DNA of 32,500 nt from Glandiceps talaboti. Taxonomy: Eukaryota; Hemichordata; Enteropneusta; Spengelidae. The notes beneath the pieces were generated by a model. That model was not told where the DNA came from. It saw only the letters and a program-made list of their open reading frames with translations, and made no database searches. This document shows positions 1 to 8,074 of the stretch, one piece after another. Within the stretch, counting starts at the first letter, position 1, and each line of letters opens with the position of its first letter. A program made the translations under genes and the position numbers. The DNA is taken from contig NC_135557.1 in assembly GCF_964340395.1 (NCBI RefSeq), forward strand, positions 20,773,725-20,806,224, written 5' to 3'.

Positions 1-545
1 AAGGTGATCTGTTTCACGCTAAATCACTTTTCGGGAAATGAAACTAGGTTATCTATTTCATGCCCTTCAGGTCTCGGGAAGTATTAGAAGGTGGTCCATT
101 TCATGTCCTCGCACATCTAAACGTTGTCAGGCATCACTATATGTGAAATTAATATTCATAACAACCTTACTACTAGTCTACTGTTTAACCTTTTTCAGTT
201 TTCGATGAGTACGTCATTATATCTTTATGGATAGAATAATGATTTGATAAAAAATGCTTTCAAGGTTAAATATTTGTTATGTAGGAGAACATTTGATTTA
301 TTTCCAGTTTACCAGACAATCCCGTTGTTGTGAAATTTCAAAAAATCATTTAGTCGGTGACAGATAAATACCACATATCAACACGCACACATCACATTAC
401 ATTGACGATGGTGATTTGAATTTAAAGGCTGTTTATCATAACCTGGTACGTATTACAATCCTCTAAGGCTTCTTAAATTTCCTTTTTGTCTAATACGTAG
501 ATCTGCATAGTTAGTCTGCTTACACCCCCCCCCCCCTCCACGCGC
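1..545. other. Non-coding, nothing recognised
   Basis: AT-rich sequence with a C12 run at 525-536. It is probably intronic for the left lectin gene (minus strand), but no exon with splice sites could be read. Confidence 0.4.
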
Positions 546-1169
546 GCGACCTCCCCAATGCGAGTTATATACTAAGGCACTTTGCAATGTTGATGGACAG
601 ACACTACTGTGTATGGGTCGACTGTATTGACATGTATTCCCTGGAATAACAAATTGCATAATGTGCTTTCTAATTCTCTTTGTGATTGACCTTCGATTGC
701 CACATCGTAAACATTTGAATACATCTTAGCGTGAGTTGGCTGACCAAATAATTTCATCTTCATCCATAATGCTAATGCAACCCATTTAAACAATGACAAT
801 GATTCCTGACTAGCAACGTCTATTTTAGTTATTATTTCAGGGACTGTTTAACCAACTTATCACTTTCAACGTCCACATTGAACCTTAAGGTTAATGACCT
901 GGTTTCTAGTAAGTCTAAGTAAATACACCCTAAAAAAAAGGTCTCAGCCGTTAAAGGGGTAGACAGGACTGCAATGTGAATAAACATCTAACGTGTGAGG
1001 AATGCAGGTTATGAACTGTTTGTATACAGTGTACCTATTTACCAGACCTACTTATGGTTCTTGAAATAACATGAGTTTCTGTAAGCAATATGTACACGTG
1101 AAATAAAGTATGCGAAAAAATTAATTACCCATTAAAATGACCACTATGTTACATGAAATCATTACTTAC

Positions 1170-1275
1170 CTGTCACATAGACTATCATTACAGCCCCACA
1201 AACGATAACAGCATATAGAATGATCGGAAACGCTAGGACAGTTACGTCCCGTTTTGCTGTTGATGATATTGCCAT
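1170..1275 (-). CDS. First exon of a second, paralogous type II lectin gene (partial)
   Basis: ATG at 1275 (A at -3, G at +4), 106 bp, donor GTAAGT, phase 1. It encodes MAISSTAKRDVTVLAFPIIL and further hydrophobic residues, nearly the same cytosolic tail and membrane anchor as exon 1 at 7859-7964. No stalk or CTLD exon is visible between 1 and 1169, so the rest must lie beyond the left edge or be lost. It encodes only the tail and anchor here, so the lectin assignment rests on paralogy with the complete gene. Confidence 0.75.
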
Positions 1276-1313
1276 GATGCTACAGATGTGTGTAGTTAAC
1301 GTGTCTGCACTGG

Positions 1314-1322
1314 CCTTTATAC
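1314..1322 (-). promoter_or_regulatory. TATA box of the left lectin copy
   Basis: GTATAAAGG on the minus strand, 39-47 bp upstream of the ATG at 1275, at the same spacing as in the right copy. Similarity between the copies stops about 60 bp further upstream, where a SINE begins. Confidence 0.6.
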
Positions 1323-1383
1323 TATGTTCAGATTTAGTTGCTTAGGAAACGTCAGAACCCTACGAATAATAACCACAAGAAAG

Positions 1384-1763
1384 GAAACGATAGGTCGCGG
1401 AGTCATGATGGGCGAATAGAGTGGCTGGCTTGGAATCTGCAGGTTGCTGGCTCGAGCCCCATCGCCGCCGTTTGTTTCTGAGTGGCTAAAGTCCTTGGGC
1501 AAAATGTGAAGCATGACAGTGCCTCAGTCAAGCCAGTTGTATATTTGGGGTTCTGGTAGGATAGAGGTTGCAATGTGAATGCTTTAATCCTATGAGCTTA
1601 TAAAGGCTGCAATGGATTGTACGCTCCCCAAGGAGTTGAGGAAGTATAATGGACCTTTGTGTGCCGCTTCAGATCCGTGCCAGGGGTTATAATTGTAAAG
1701 CGCTTGGAGTACAAAGTGGAAAAGCGCTATATAACAACCAACATTACTATTATTTATTTTTTT
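1384..1763 (+). mobile_element. tRNA-derived SINE with CR1/L2-like tail
   Basis: The first ~80 bp resemble a tRNA: an A-box-like TCATGATGGGC and a B-box-like GGCTCGAGCCC after GGTTGCT. A middle part contains GTCCTTGGGCAA and GCCTCAGTCAAGCCAG, which recall conserved metazoan SINE core segments; I cannot name the domain by eye. The 3' end has TGTAAAGCGCTTGGAG, then GAAAAGCGCTATATAAC and an ATT-rich tail, the hairpin-like 3' end typical of CR1/L2-mobilised SINEs. It lies about 60 bp upstream of the left lectin's TATA box, pointing away from that gene. Boundaries are approximate and no clear target-site duplication is seen. Confidence 0.75.
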
Positions 1764-2359
1764 ACTTGATACGCCTGAACCGCTCGATACATTCCATACA
1801 TGAAATAGAGAAAAAACTAACAGCTGTATTGTAAGATTCCTGAATTATTCATTTTTTGAAAGGAATTAAAAAGAGAAATTCAGTATCACCATAGCATACC
1901 TTCAATCGACAGTTCAAGTGAAAGGCTAGCATGGGAAAGCAGACCTTTAAGTAACACTTGGCACAGTATGTTGGAACTAGAAGATGCTCCTTACAATTTG
2001 TGGCTTGATAACACTTTTATTATGGCTCTTTATGTTTACATGAATTTCTATAGAAATTTTACATTCGTATGTGAATATAAGCTGTGAGGTAAAAAAAGTC
2101 TTAACTGTTTTAATCAAATGATGGAATTTAATGCGTCTCTGTACTGGCACCATGCTGTGTGTTTACTTTCTCTCTTTAACAAGTTCCGCATCTTCAGGCT
2201 AGCATATCGGTGGTTGTAAAGAATAGTCGAATGTCCTTTGGGTGTGTAATTTTTTTGTCATCAGAGAGGATACCATCTGGGCACAGTACGTACTATTAAA
2301 CCGAGTTCGTCGAAGGACGAATAACGTAGTTGCAGGTGATGCATATTCGTTGTGTATTC
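1764..2359. other. Intergenic, nothing recognised
   Basis: AT-rich, without coding potential or a recognised repeat. It separates the SINE from the decayed LINE fragment. Confidence 0.4.
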
Positions 2360-2775
2360 GTTAATCTTTATTTCTTATAAAGCGGATTACATTAAAAATA
2401 ATCACAATTCGTTGAACAACTGACAGGAAAAACAACCAAAAAACATAAAAGAAAACAAATAATACGCTATTAATACACTGTTAAAATGGCTAGATATTAG
2501 GAAAAAAACTAGTAGAAAGGTACACATGTATAAAGGTAAATAAATGTCTAATTATGATAAAACAATCTATAAAGGCAAATTTTCAAACTGCTGTTAAAAC
2601 TGTCGAATGAAGAAGCAGATCGGATCTGTGATGGTAAGGCATTGCATCTTCGAGGGGCACAGATTTAAAAGCGCGATTACCAGAATACATAGTACTGCCA
2701 ATGGGCTGGTGTAAATGAATTGTACTTTTGGACTGAGAACGAAGGTGTGACATGATGCCCAGCACGATATGGTAG
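2360..2775 (-). pseudogene. Decayed 3' end of a CR1/L2-like LINE
   Basis: One frame gives HLRSQSKSTIHLHQPIGSTM...GNRAFKS. After a frameshift near 2665 another frame gives CAPRRCNALPSQIRSASSFD...SLKICLYRLF. This order (LRS...L..P, RAF, CAPxxWNxLP, IR, FK..LK..L) is the usual C-terminus of CR1/L2-type reverse transcriptases and parallels the fragment at 14243-15079. It continues into an AT-rich 3' UTR. It is a dead, 5'-truncated copy. Confidence 0.6.
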
Positions 2776-3320
2776 CATATATTTAATTTTTGTTGATGCC
2801 GTGTTCATCAGAGGTTAACTCCTTTCAGAAACAAACGAGGCAATCATTTTCTGGCACATTAAAAACGAGTGACTTTTTTTTTCAATATTGTATAATTACC
2901 ATTATAATTACCGTGGCATTCACTGTTTCCATAGCAACTGTCCTAGTTTACAGACTCCACAGGTTTTGCAGGTAAACGTTTCATGCATCGGCTACCATGT
3001 TTCATGTTTCATATTTTTCAACAAAAATTAGGAATATTTGCACAAAAATGTGAAACCGATAGTATGCAAATTTTATTTTATAAATTCATATTTGCTTGCC
3101 TTCATTCTTTTTCAAATAAAAGTTACCAAATGTATAGGTCTTATATATGATTCTGGTCTAGAATATTTGATTTCTCTAGTTGCTTAATCTGATATCGTCT
3201 ATTTACATATTTAAACAAGTGTACAAATCGTAAAATTCAGCAAAATTGTCATTAATAGAGGGCGCTATATCAATCAAATTATTGCCGGGACCCATTTTTT
3301 TCTGCGTATAATTTTCAATG
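2776..3320. other. Downstream region of the lectin gene
   Basis: AT-rich. It includes the candidate poly(A) signal at 3072-3077 and probably the end of the lectin 3' UTR. No other feature recognised. Confidence 0.4.
3072..3077 (-). terminator. Candidate polyadenylation signal for the lectin gene
   Basis: AATAAA on the minus strand, about 400 bp after the lectin stop codon and past the 50-bp repeat array. It is the first canonical signal I see downstream. The region is AT-rich, so a chance match is possible. Confidence 0.35.
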
Positions 3321-3520
3321 TTATGCTAGCATTTCACATATGTATTTCTGAGTGAAACTGCAATAGCATTTTATGCTAGCATTTCATATATGTATTTCTG
3401 AGTGAAACTGCAATAGTATTTTATGCTAGCATTTCACATATGTATTTCTGAGTGAAACTGCAATAGTATTTTATGCCAGCATTTCACATATGTATTTCTG
3501 AGTTAAACTGCAATATGAAT
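3321..3520. repeat. 50-bp tandem repeat x4 overlapping the lectin stop codon
   Basis: Units start at 3321, 3371, 3421 and 3471 (TTATGCTAGC / TTATGCCAGC), exactly 50 bp apart and nearly identical. On the minus strand each unit encodes YCSxTQKYICEMLA-stop. The unit at 3471-3520 is the real end of the CTLD; the other three lie in the 3' UTR. Confidence 0.95.
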
Positions 3521-3650
3521 CAATCCAATTTAGGTGAACTATTGCCACATTGCCACAAGTGTTAACATGCATCTGGTTTGGTTCTGTCGGGTACCAGTTC
3601 TTGAATGTAATTTCGCTACCATCAATCCACAGAAATGATTGCTCAGTAAC
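3471..3650 (-). CDS. Lectin gene exon 4: second half of CTLD and stop
   Basis: Acceptor CCTATTTCAG is only about 8 bp from a (TATC)13 tract. The exon gives 59 codons and TAA at 3473-3471. It contains FLWIDGSEITFKNW, EPN, LNWIDSYC and KYICEMLA-stop. The last ~50 bp of the exon is the first unit of a four-unit 50-bp tandem repeat that runs into the 3' UTR. Confidence 0.9.
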   Translation of the reverse strand, partial: VTEQSFLWIDGSEITFKNWYPTEPNQMHVNTCGNVAIVHLNWIDSYCSLTQKYICEMLA

Positions 3651-3660
3651 CTGAAATAGG

Positions 3661-3713
<53 letters not shown>

Positions 3714-4524
3714 TTTGGGTGGATGCGGGAAGCGATCACAACGCGACAGCATGAGAGACTGTGTAACGACTCCTGTGTCCAGTATCCTACTTGACATTGA
3801 TATATATATGTATGTATGTATGCATGTATGTATGTATGTATGTATGTATGTATGTATGTATGTATGTATGTATGTATGTATGTATGTATGTATGTATGCA
3901 TGTATGTATGTATGTATGTATGTATGTATGCATGTATGTATGTATGTATGCATGTATGTATGTATGTATGTATGTATGTATGTATGTATGTACGTATGTA
4001 TGTATGTATGTATGTATGTATGTATGTATGTATGTATGTATGTATGTACGTATGTATGCATGTATGTATGTATGTATGTATGTATGTACGTATGTATGTA
4101 TGTATGCATGCATGTATGTATGTATGTATGTATGTATGTATGTATGTATGTATGTATGCATGTATGTATGTATGTATGTATGTATGTATGTATGTCTGTA
4201 TGTATGTATGTATGTATGTATGTATGTATGTATGTATGTATGTATGTATGCATGTATGTATGTATGTATGTATGTATGTATGTATGTATGTATGTATGTA
4301 TGCATGCATGCATGTATGTATGTATGTATGTATGTATGTCTGTATGTATGTATGTATGTATGTATGTATGTATGTATGTATGTATGTATGTATGCATGCA
4401 TGCATGCATGCATGCATGCATGTATGTATGTATGTATGTATGTATGTATGTATGTATGCATGTATGCATGCATGCATGCATGCATGCATGCATGCATGTA
4501 TGCATGCATGCATGCATGCATGTG

Positions 4525-4564
<40 letters not shown>

Positions 4565-4689
4565 TGTGTGTATGTATGTATGTATGTATGTATGTATGTA
4601 TGTATGTATGTATGTATGTATGTATGTGTAATAATGTTTCAAACACTGTGTAATGACTCTTCAGTATCCAGTATCTCACTTGACATTGT

Positions 4690-4765
<76 letters not shown>

Positions 4766-5879
4766 CTTATTATTGCCATTCGATGACTCACCTCATAGTA
4801 TAGTCCGAGCCAATGATTACAAAACCATAAAGGGTCACACACACTTCTATCAGTCATGGCCACAAATCTCATCATGAAGGCATCCTCATCAGCACTTTCA
4901 ATTTTAATCAGTTTAGAATTGAGAGATTGGCACTCAGACTTGGCATCGTTCCAAGATAGTAAGTTTTGACTGAATAGGTAGCATGATCCAGAGAAGTACT
5001 CCCATCCTATCTGACAGGACTCTAAATATAATAGATATTGTATGAATATGAATTATTTGAATAGACAAACATAAAAATAATTTTTTTTCTTCTGATAACA
5101 TGACTATGGAAAACAAGTAGGTGGGAGTTATTTTATCTTGTTTTAATTTAGTTTTTTGGAGAAATTGCTTCGACCCTAAGACAAAATACTTTTTACTCAC
5201 AATATTTCTGTGGTTTTTTTTGTAACTTGTAGAAGTGGATCTGCTGCTCAGCTCTTCCACTATGAAGTTTTGTCTTAGCAAAGTAATAAAGTGGTTAGTG
5301 GTTTCATATGTTGACTCGCATGCACTATAGAACACATTTCACACAGAAAGTTGGTAAAATATTGTAGTTTTATAACATAGTCACCATTTTACAAAAAGAA
5401 TCTATTTTTACCCCTAATTTTGCATATCAATAACCCAATCAATTTGTCTTGAACAAACTTCTATCAGCTCATCCCAAAACACCTACACAACAAATTTCAA
5501 CTCAATTGGCTCAGCAGTTTTGGATGAGAAGATTTTAAAGCATTTTTACCAAAAATTCTATTTTTAGACCTAATTTGCATAGCAATGCCCCAATCAACCT
5601 GTCGTGAAACAACTTACATCTGTTCATCAAATGAGACCTACACAAGAAATTTAAACTCAATTGGCCCAGTAGTTTTGGAGAAGATTCTTGAAGCATTTTT
5701 ACCCAAATTCTATTTTTAGACCTAATTTGCATATCAATGACCCAGTCAATTTGTCTTGTTTACTACTTCACATATAACTGTCTTCATTTACTGCGAAAAA
5801 CGAAAACAAACAAACAGCGGAGCTATTCTGACCGATAGGTCACTTATTTTACGCTTCAAATTTCAAGTATGTTTATTGT

Positions 5880-5927
<48 letters not shown>

Positions 5928-7964
5928 TTTTATTCTCACTATACATTCCTCTCATTAGTGTTGGTGCTATTGTTGCCATTACACTTTCAACAGTAGTGGC
6001 AGCTGTGCTGAGTAACGATTTCGCTGTAGGGGTTAGTTTCATGTCGGCAGATGTCAAAGTAATGTTTGTTGTAACTAGACCTCTTGTGAATACAGACTTT
6101 GTAATGTGTGTGCATGATCTTTACTTGTGTAGAGATCTGTGAAGTGGGAAAATTATATTAAGATTGCTAAATAATTAACCATAGAACAGGGATGGTAGCA
6201 ATGTGGAACAGGCTATATAAATTTCGTACGAATTATCCAAATGCTATATTGTGGTTCTTGGAGGTGCATTAATGATATTCCTGCTATGTGTGTTTGTGTG
6301 TATGGGGGGGTGGGGGTGGTGGTGTTGAAGTCTGGTATTGATATAAGTATGTATCGTCACTCCCCTACCTCAGCCGACCTCTGCAGATGCAGAATGTGCC
6401 TTTACGATATATAGGATAGAAGTGGAAGCTAGTAGCAAATACATAAATGACTGAAATGCAGTTCTATAAACAGTTACACCAAGTATAATCTGATATCCAT
6501 CCCAGTAATGGTGCAATGCCATTAAAACAATTCTGAATTATAAAGGAAAAGTTAAAACAAAACTTCCGAAAAATATTATCAGACACGTACTTTCACCTAC
6601 GTCATCAGTTGTATCGTGGCCAGAGGTGACTTGGCTAGAATGAACTGTATACGTAGTTGTTTCGGACGTCACTGGGGTAGAGTGAAGTGTAGTTGTTTCT
6701 GACGTCACTGGGGTAGAGTGAATTGTAGATATTTCTGACGTCACTGGTGTAGAGCGAAGTGTAGTTGTTTCTGGCATCGTGGGCAAGCTTTGGGAAAGGC
6801 TAGAAGTCGACTTATCTACTAACTCCGATGACAGTATAACATTAGCAAGTTTAGGTCCAATAATAGGTATATACCTGTTTACCAACTTGCAAGACGACTT
6901 TTGTTTCTTTTCACATATATCAATATCTGTGTAAGAATATCAGACATGACCGTTAGCTGGTCCAGTGGCCAGGTAGTTATAGGTGAGTATGATTGTCACG
7001 TGTCACAAGGTATGAAATTGTAACAATTACCAAGATCAGTGGTACATGAAACCACCGGAAATAAATTAACCATAATTATTATCTTTCCTTTTCAAACCCA
7101 ATGAACAGTATGGCTTTGTATGGCTTGTCTGTTAAACTTCAATTCTAAGACAAATATACATTTATTTTAATCAAAACCAATACTTGTTTAGTGTCATGAC
7201 CACATTATATTTATATGTTATAACGTATACAATATTGCGACCTCCGCAACGCGAGTTATGTATTAAGGTACTTTGCAATGTTTATGTACAGACACTGCTG
7301 TGTATGGGTCGACTGTACTGACATGGATTCCCTGGAATAACAAATTGCATAATGTGCTTTCTAATTCTCTTTGTGATTGACCTTCGATTGCGTTAAATAT
7401 TTGAATACATCTAAGTGTGAGTTTGTTTGCCCAATAATTCCTCCTCGTCTCTAATGCTAATGCAACCCATGTAAACAATTACAATGATTCCTGACAAGCA
7501 ACGTCGTCTGTTTTAGTTATTATTTCAAGGACTATTTAACCAACTTAAAACTTTTCAACGTCCACATTAAACCTTTATGACTTGGTGTCTAGTAAGTCTA
7601 AGTAAACACACCCTAAAACTAGGGTCTCAGCCTTTAAAGAGATAAAAAACGGTCTGCAATGCGAATAGACATCTAACGTGTGAGGAATGCAGGTTATGAA
7701 TTGTTTGTATACAGTGTACCTATTTCCCAGGTTTACATATGGTTCTTGCAAACATGAGTTTCTGTAATTTTATATGTGCAGTCACGTGAAATAAAGTAGG
7801 CAAATAAATGGGTTATCTGTAAAAGACGACCACTATATTACACAAAATCATTGCTTACCTGTCTCATAGACTATCATTACACCCAAACAAACGATAACAG
7901 CATATAGAACGACCGGGAACACTAGAACAGTTTCGTCCCGTTTTGTTGTTGATGATATTGCCAT
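3471..7964 (-). CDS. Type II transmembrane C-type lectin, complete, 4 exons
   Basis: Exons in transcript order are 7964-7859, 6926-6597 (or 6591), 5021-4792 and 3650-3471. All introns are GT-AG and the phases fit (1,1,0). The product is about 281 residues. It has a short cytosolic tail with a KR pair, one membrane span (about residues 13-35), a Ser/Thr-rich stalk (about 75-135), and a C-terminal C-type lectin-like domain of about 135 residues. The CTLD is the long form, with an extra N-terminal Cys pair (SCQIGW...SCYLF), WLGL, EPN and a final YICE. EPN is the Ca-site-2 motif usual in mannose-type lectins, but the following WND is WID here, so one usual Ca ligand is missing. Likely role, by family: a surface glycan or pathogen receptor; ligand unknown. 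A tandem paralogue lies to the left. Start chosen because ATG follows a TATA box by about 40 bp and precedes the TM segment. Exon structure is by eye. Confidence 0.85.
3661..3713. repeat. (GATA)13 microsatellite at a splice acceptor
   Basis: Perfect tetranucleotide run. On the lectin's transcribed strand it reads (TATC)n and ends about 8 bp before the exon 4 acceptor, where a polypyrimidine tract and branch point are expected. Confidence 0.95.
3806..4627. repeat. Long (TGTA)n array with TGCA and TGCG variants
   Basis: About 820 bp of tetranucleotide repeat in lectin intron 3, with interspersed TGCA, TACG and TGTC variants and a pure (TGCG)n stretch near 4523-4565. It is stop-free in several frames on both strands, which creates long spurious ORFs. 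Confidence 0.97.
4690..4763. repeat. (AT)11(GT)26 microsatellite
   Basis: Compound dinucleotide repeat in lectin intron 3, directly after a ~50-bp sequence that also precedes the (TGTA)n array (compare 3760-3805 and 4645-4690). Confidence 0.95.
4792..5021 (-). CDS. Lectin gene exon 3: first half of CTLD
   Basis: Acceptor TATATTTAG, 230 bp, donor GTGAGT, entry phase 1 and exit phase 0. It encodes SCQIGWEYFSGSCYLFS, then W-N-D-A-K-S-E-C, then NHWLGLYYE. These are the N-terminal Cys pair, the alpha-1 helix with the third Cys, and the WIGL-type core of a long-form C-type lectin domain. Confidence 0.9.
5401..5760. repeat. ~154-bp tandem repeat, about 2.3 units
   Basis: Units begin with TCTATTTTTA at 5401, 5557 and 5709. 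Shared blocks include TAATTTGCATA, CAATCAA and AACTCAATTGGC. The copies differ by scattered substitutions and short indels. Located in lectin intron 2; family not identified. Confidence 0.85.
5881..5924. repeat. (GT)22 microsatellite
   Basis: Perfect dinucleotide run in lectin intron 2. Confidence 0.95.
6597..6926 (-). CDS. Lectin gene exon 2: mucin-like Ser/Thr stalk
   Basis: Acceptor TTACACAG precedes 6926. The exon reads on in frame from exon 1 (DIDICEKK...). After about 60 residues comes a Thr/Ser/Pro-rich segment built from about four 14-residue repeats of the type HSTPVTSETTT, which fits an O-glycosylated stalk. Two donors keep phase 1: TAG|GTGAAA (end 6597) and GAAA|GTACGT (end 6591). 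I cannot choose between them; the difference is two residues. Confidence 0.75.
6654..6780. repeat. 42-bp coding tandem repeat in lectin stalk
   Basis: About three full units, and a fourth more diverged, of 42 bp (TTTCTGACGTCACTGGGGTA core). They encode the 14-residue Thr/Ser/Pro repeats of the stalk. The unit is a multiple of three, so copy-number change would keep the frame. Confidence 0.85.
7859..7964 (-). CDS. Lectin gene exon 1: cytosolic tail and TM anchor
   Basis: ATG at 7964, with A at -3 and G at +4. It encodes MAISSTTKRDETVLVFPVVL followed by more hydrophobic residues, then donor GTAAGC. The exon is 106 bp and ends in phase 1. KR before the hydrophobic stretch and the C-terminal CTLD point to type II topology. 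It has the same length as, and is clearly paralogous to, the exon at 1170-1275. Confidence 0.85.
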
Positions 7965-8002
7965 AATGCTACAGATGTGCATATATTATGTATATGCACT
8001 GG

Positions 8003-8012
8003 CCTTTATATA
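8003..8012 (-). promoter_or_regulatory. TATA box of the complete lectin gene
   Basis: TATATAAAGG on the minus strand, 39-48 bp upstream of the ATG at 7964. The paralogous promoter has GTATAAAGG at the equivalent place. Conservation of the element and its spacing supports a core promoter with a very short 5' UTR (about 10-20 nt, inferred). Confidence 0.65.
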
Positions 8013-8074
8013 CTATGTTTAAATTTAATAGTTTAGGAAACTTAAGATCCCTACCAGTAATAGCCACAAGAAAT

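Larger units (their letters stand above)
546..1383. repeat. Paralogous duplicated block, copy 1
   Basis: Similar along its length to 7237-8074 (offset about 6690 bp), from a GCGACCTCC start through intron 1, exon 1, the TATA box and up to CCACAAGAAA. Small indels and many substitutions separate the copies. This marks a segmental duplication that produced the two lectin genes. Confidence 0.85.
7237..8074. repeat. Paralogous duplicated block, copy 2
   Basis: Partner of 546-1383. It contains the first part of intron 1, exon 1 and the promoter of the complete lectin gene. After CCACAAGAAA the two copies diverge; here only 11 bp separate that motif from ACTTGATACGC, whereas the left copy has the SINE between the same motifs. 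Confidence 0.85.

Noticed and set aside
572-799. Minus-strand frame with a counterpart at 7263-7478 (shared IEGQSQRELESTLCNLLFQG)
   Set aside because: Both lie in lectin intron 1 inside the duplicated block. Indels that shift the frame occur between the copies, and the differences seen in the shared part are amino-acid changing, so there is no sign of coding constraint.
1392-1470. tRNA gene
   Set aside because: It resembles a tRNA with A and B boxes but is the head of a SINE: continuous with a core and a LINE-like tail, and the cloverleaf is degraded.
3471-4786. Several long open frames (240-400 residues, His-Thr-Tyr-Ile or Met-Tyr-Val-Cys repeats) on both strands
   Set aside because: They are the stop-free translations of the (TGTA)n array. 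Only the last 180 bp on the minus strand is real coding (lectin exon 4).
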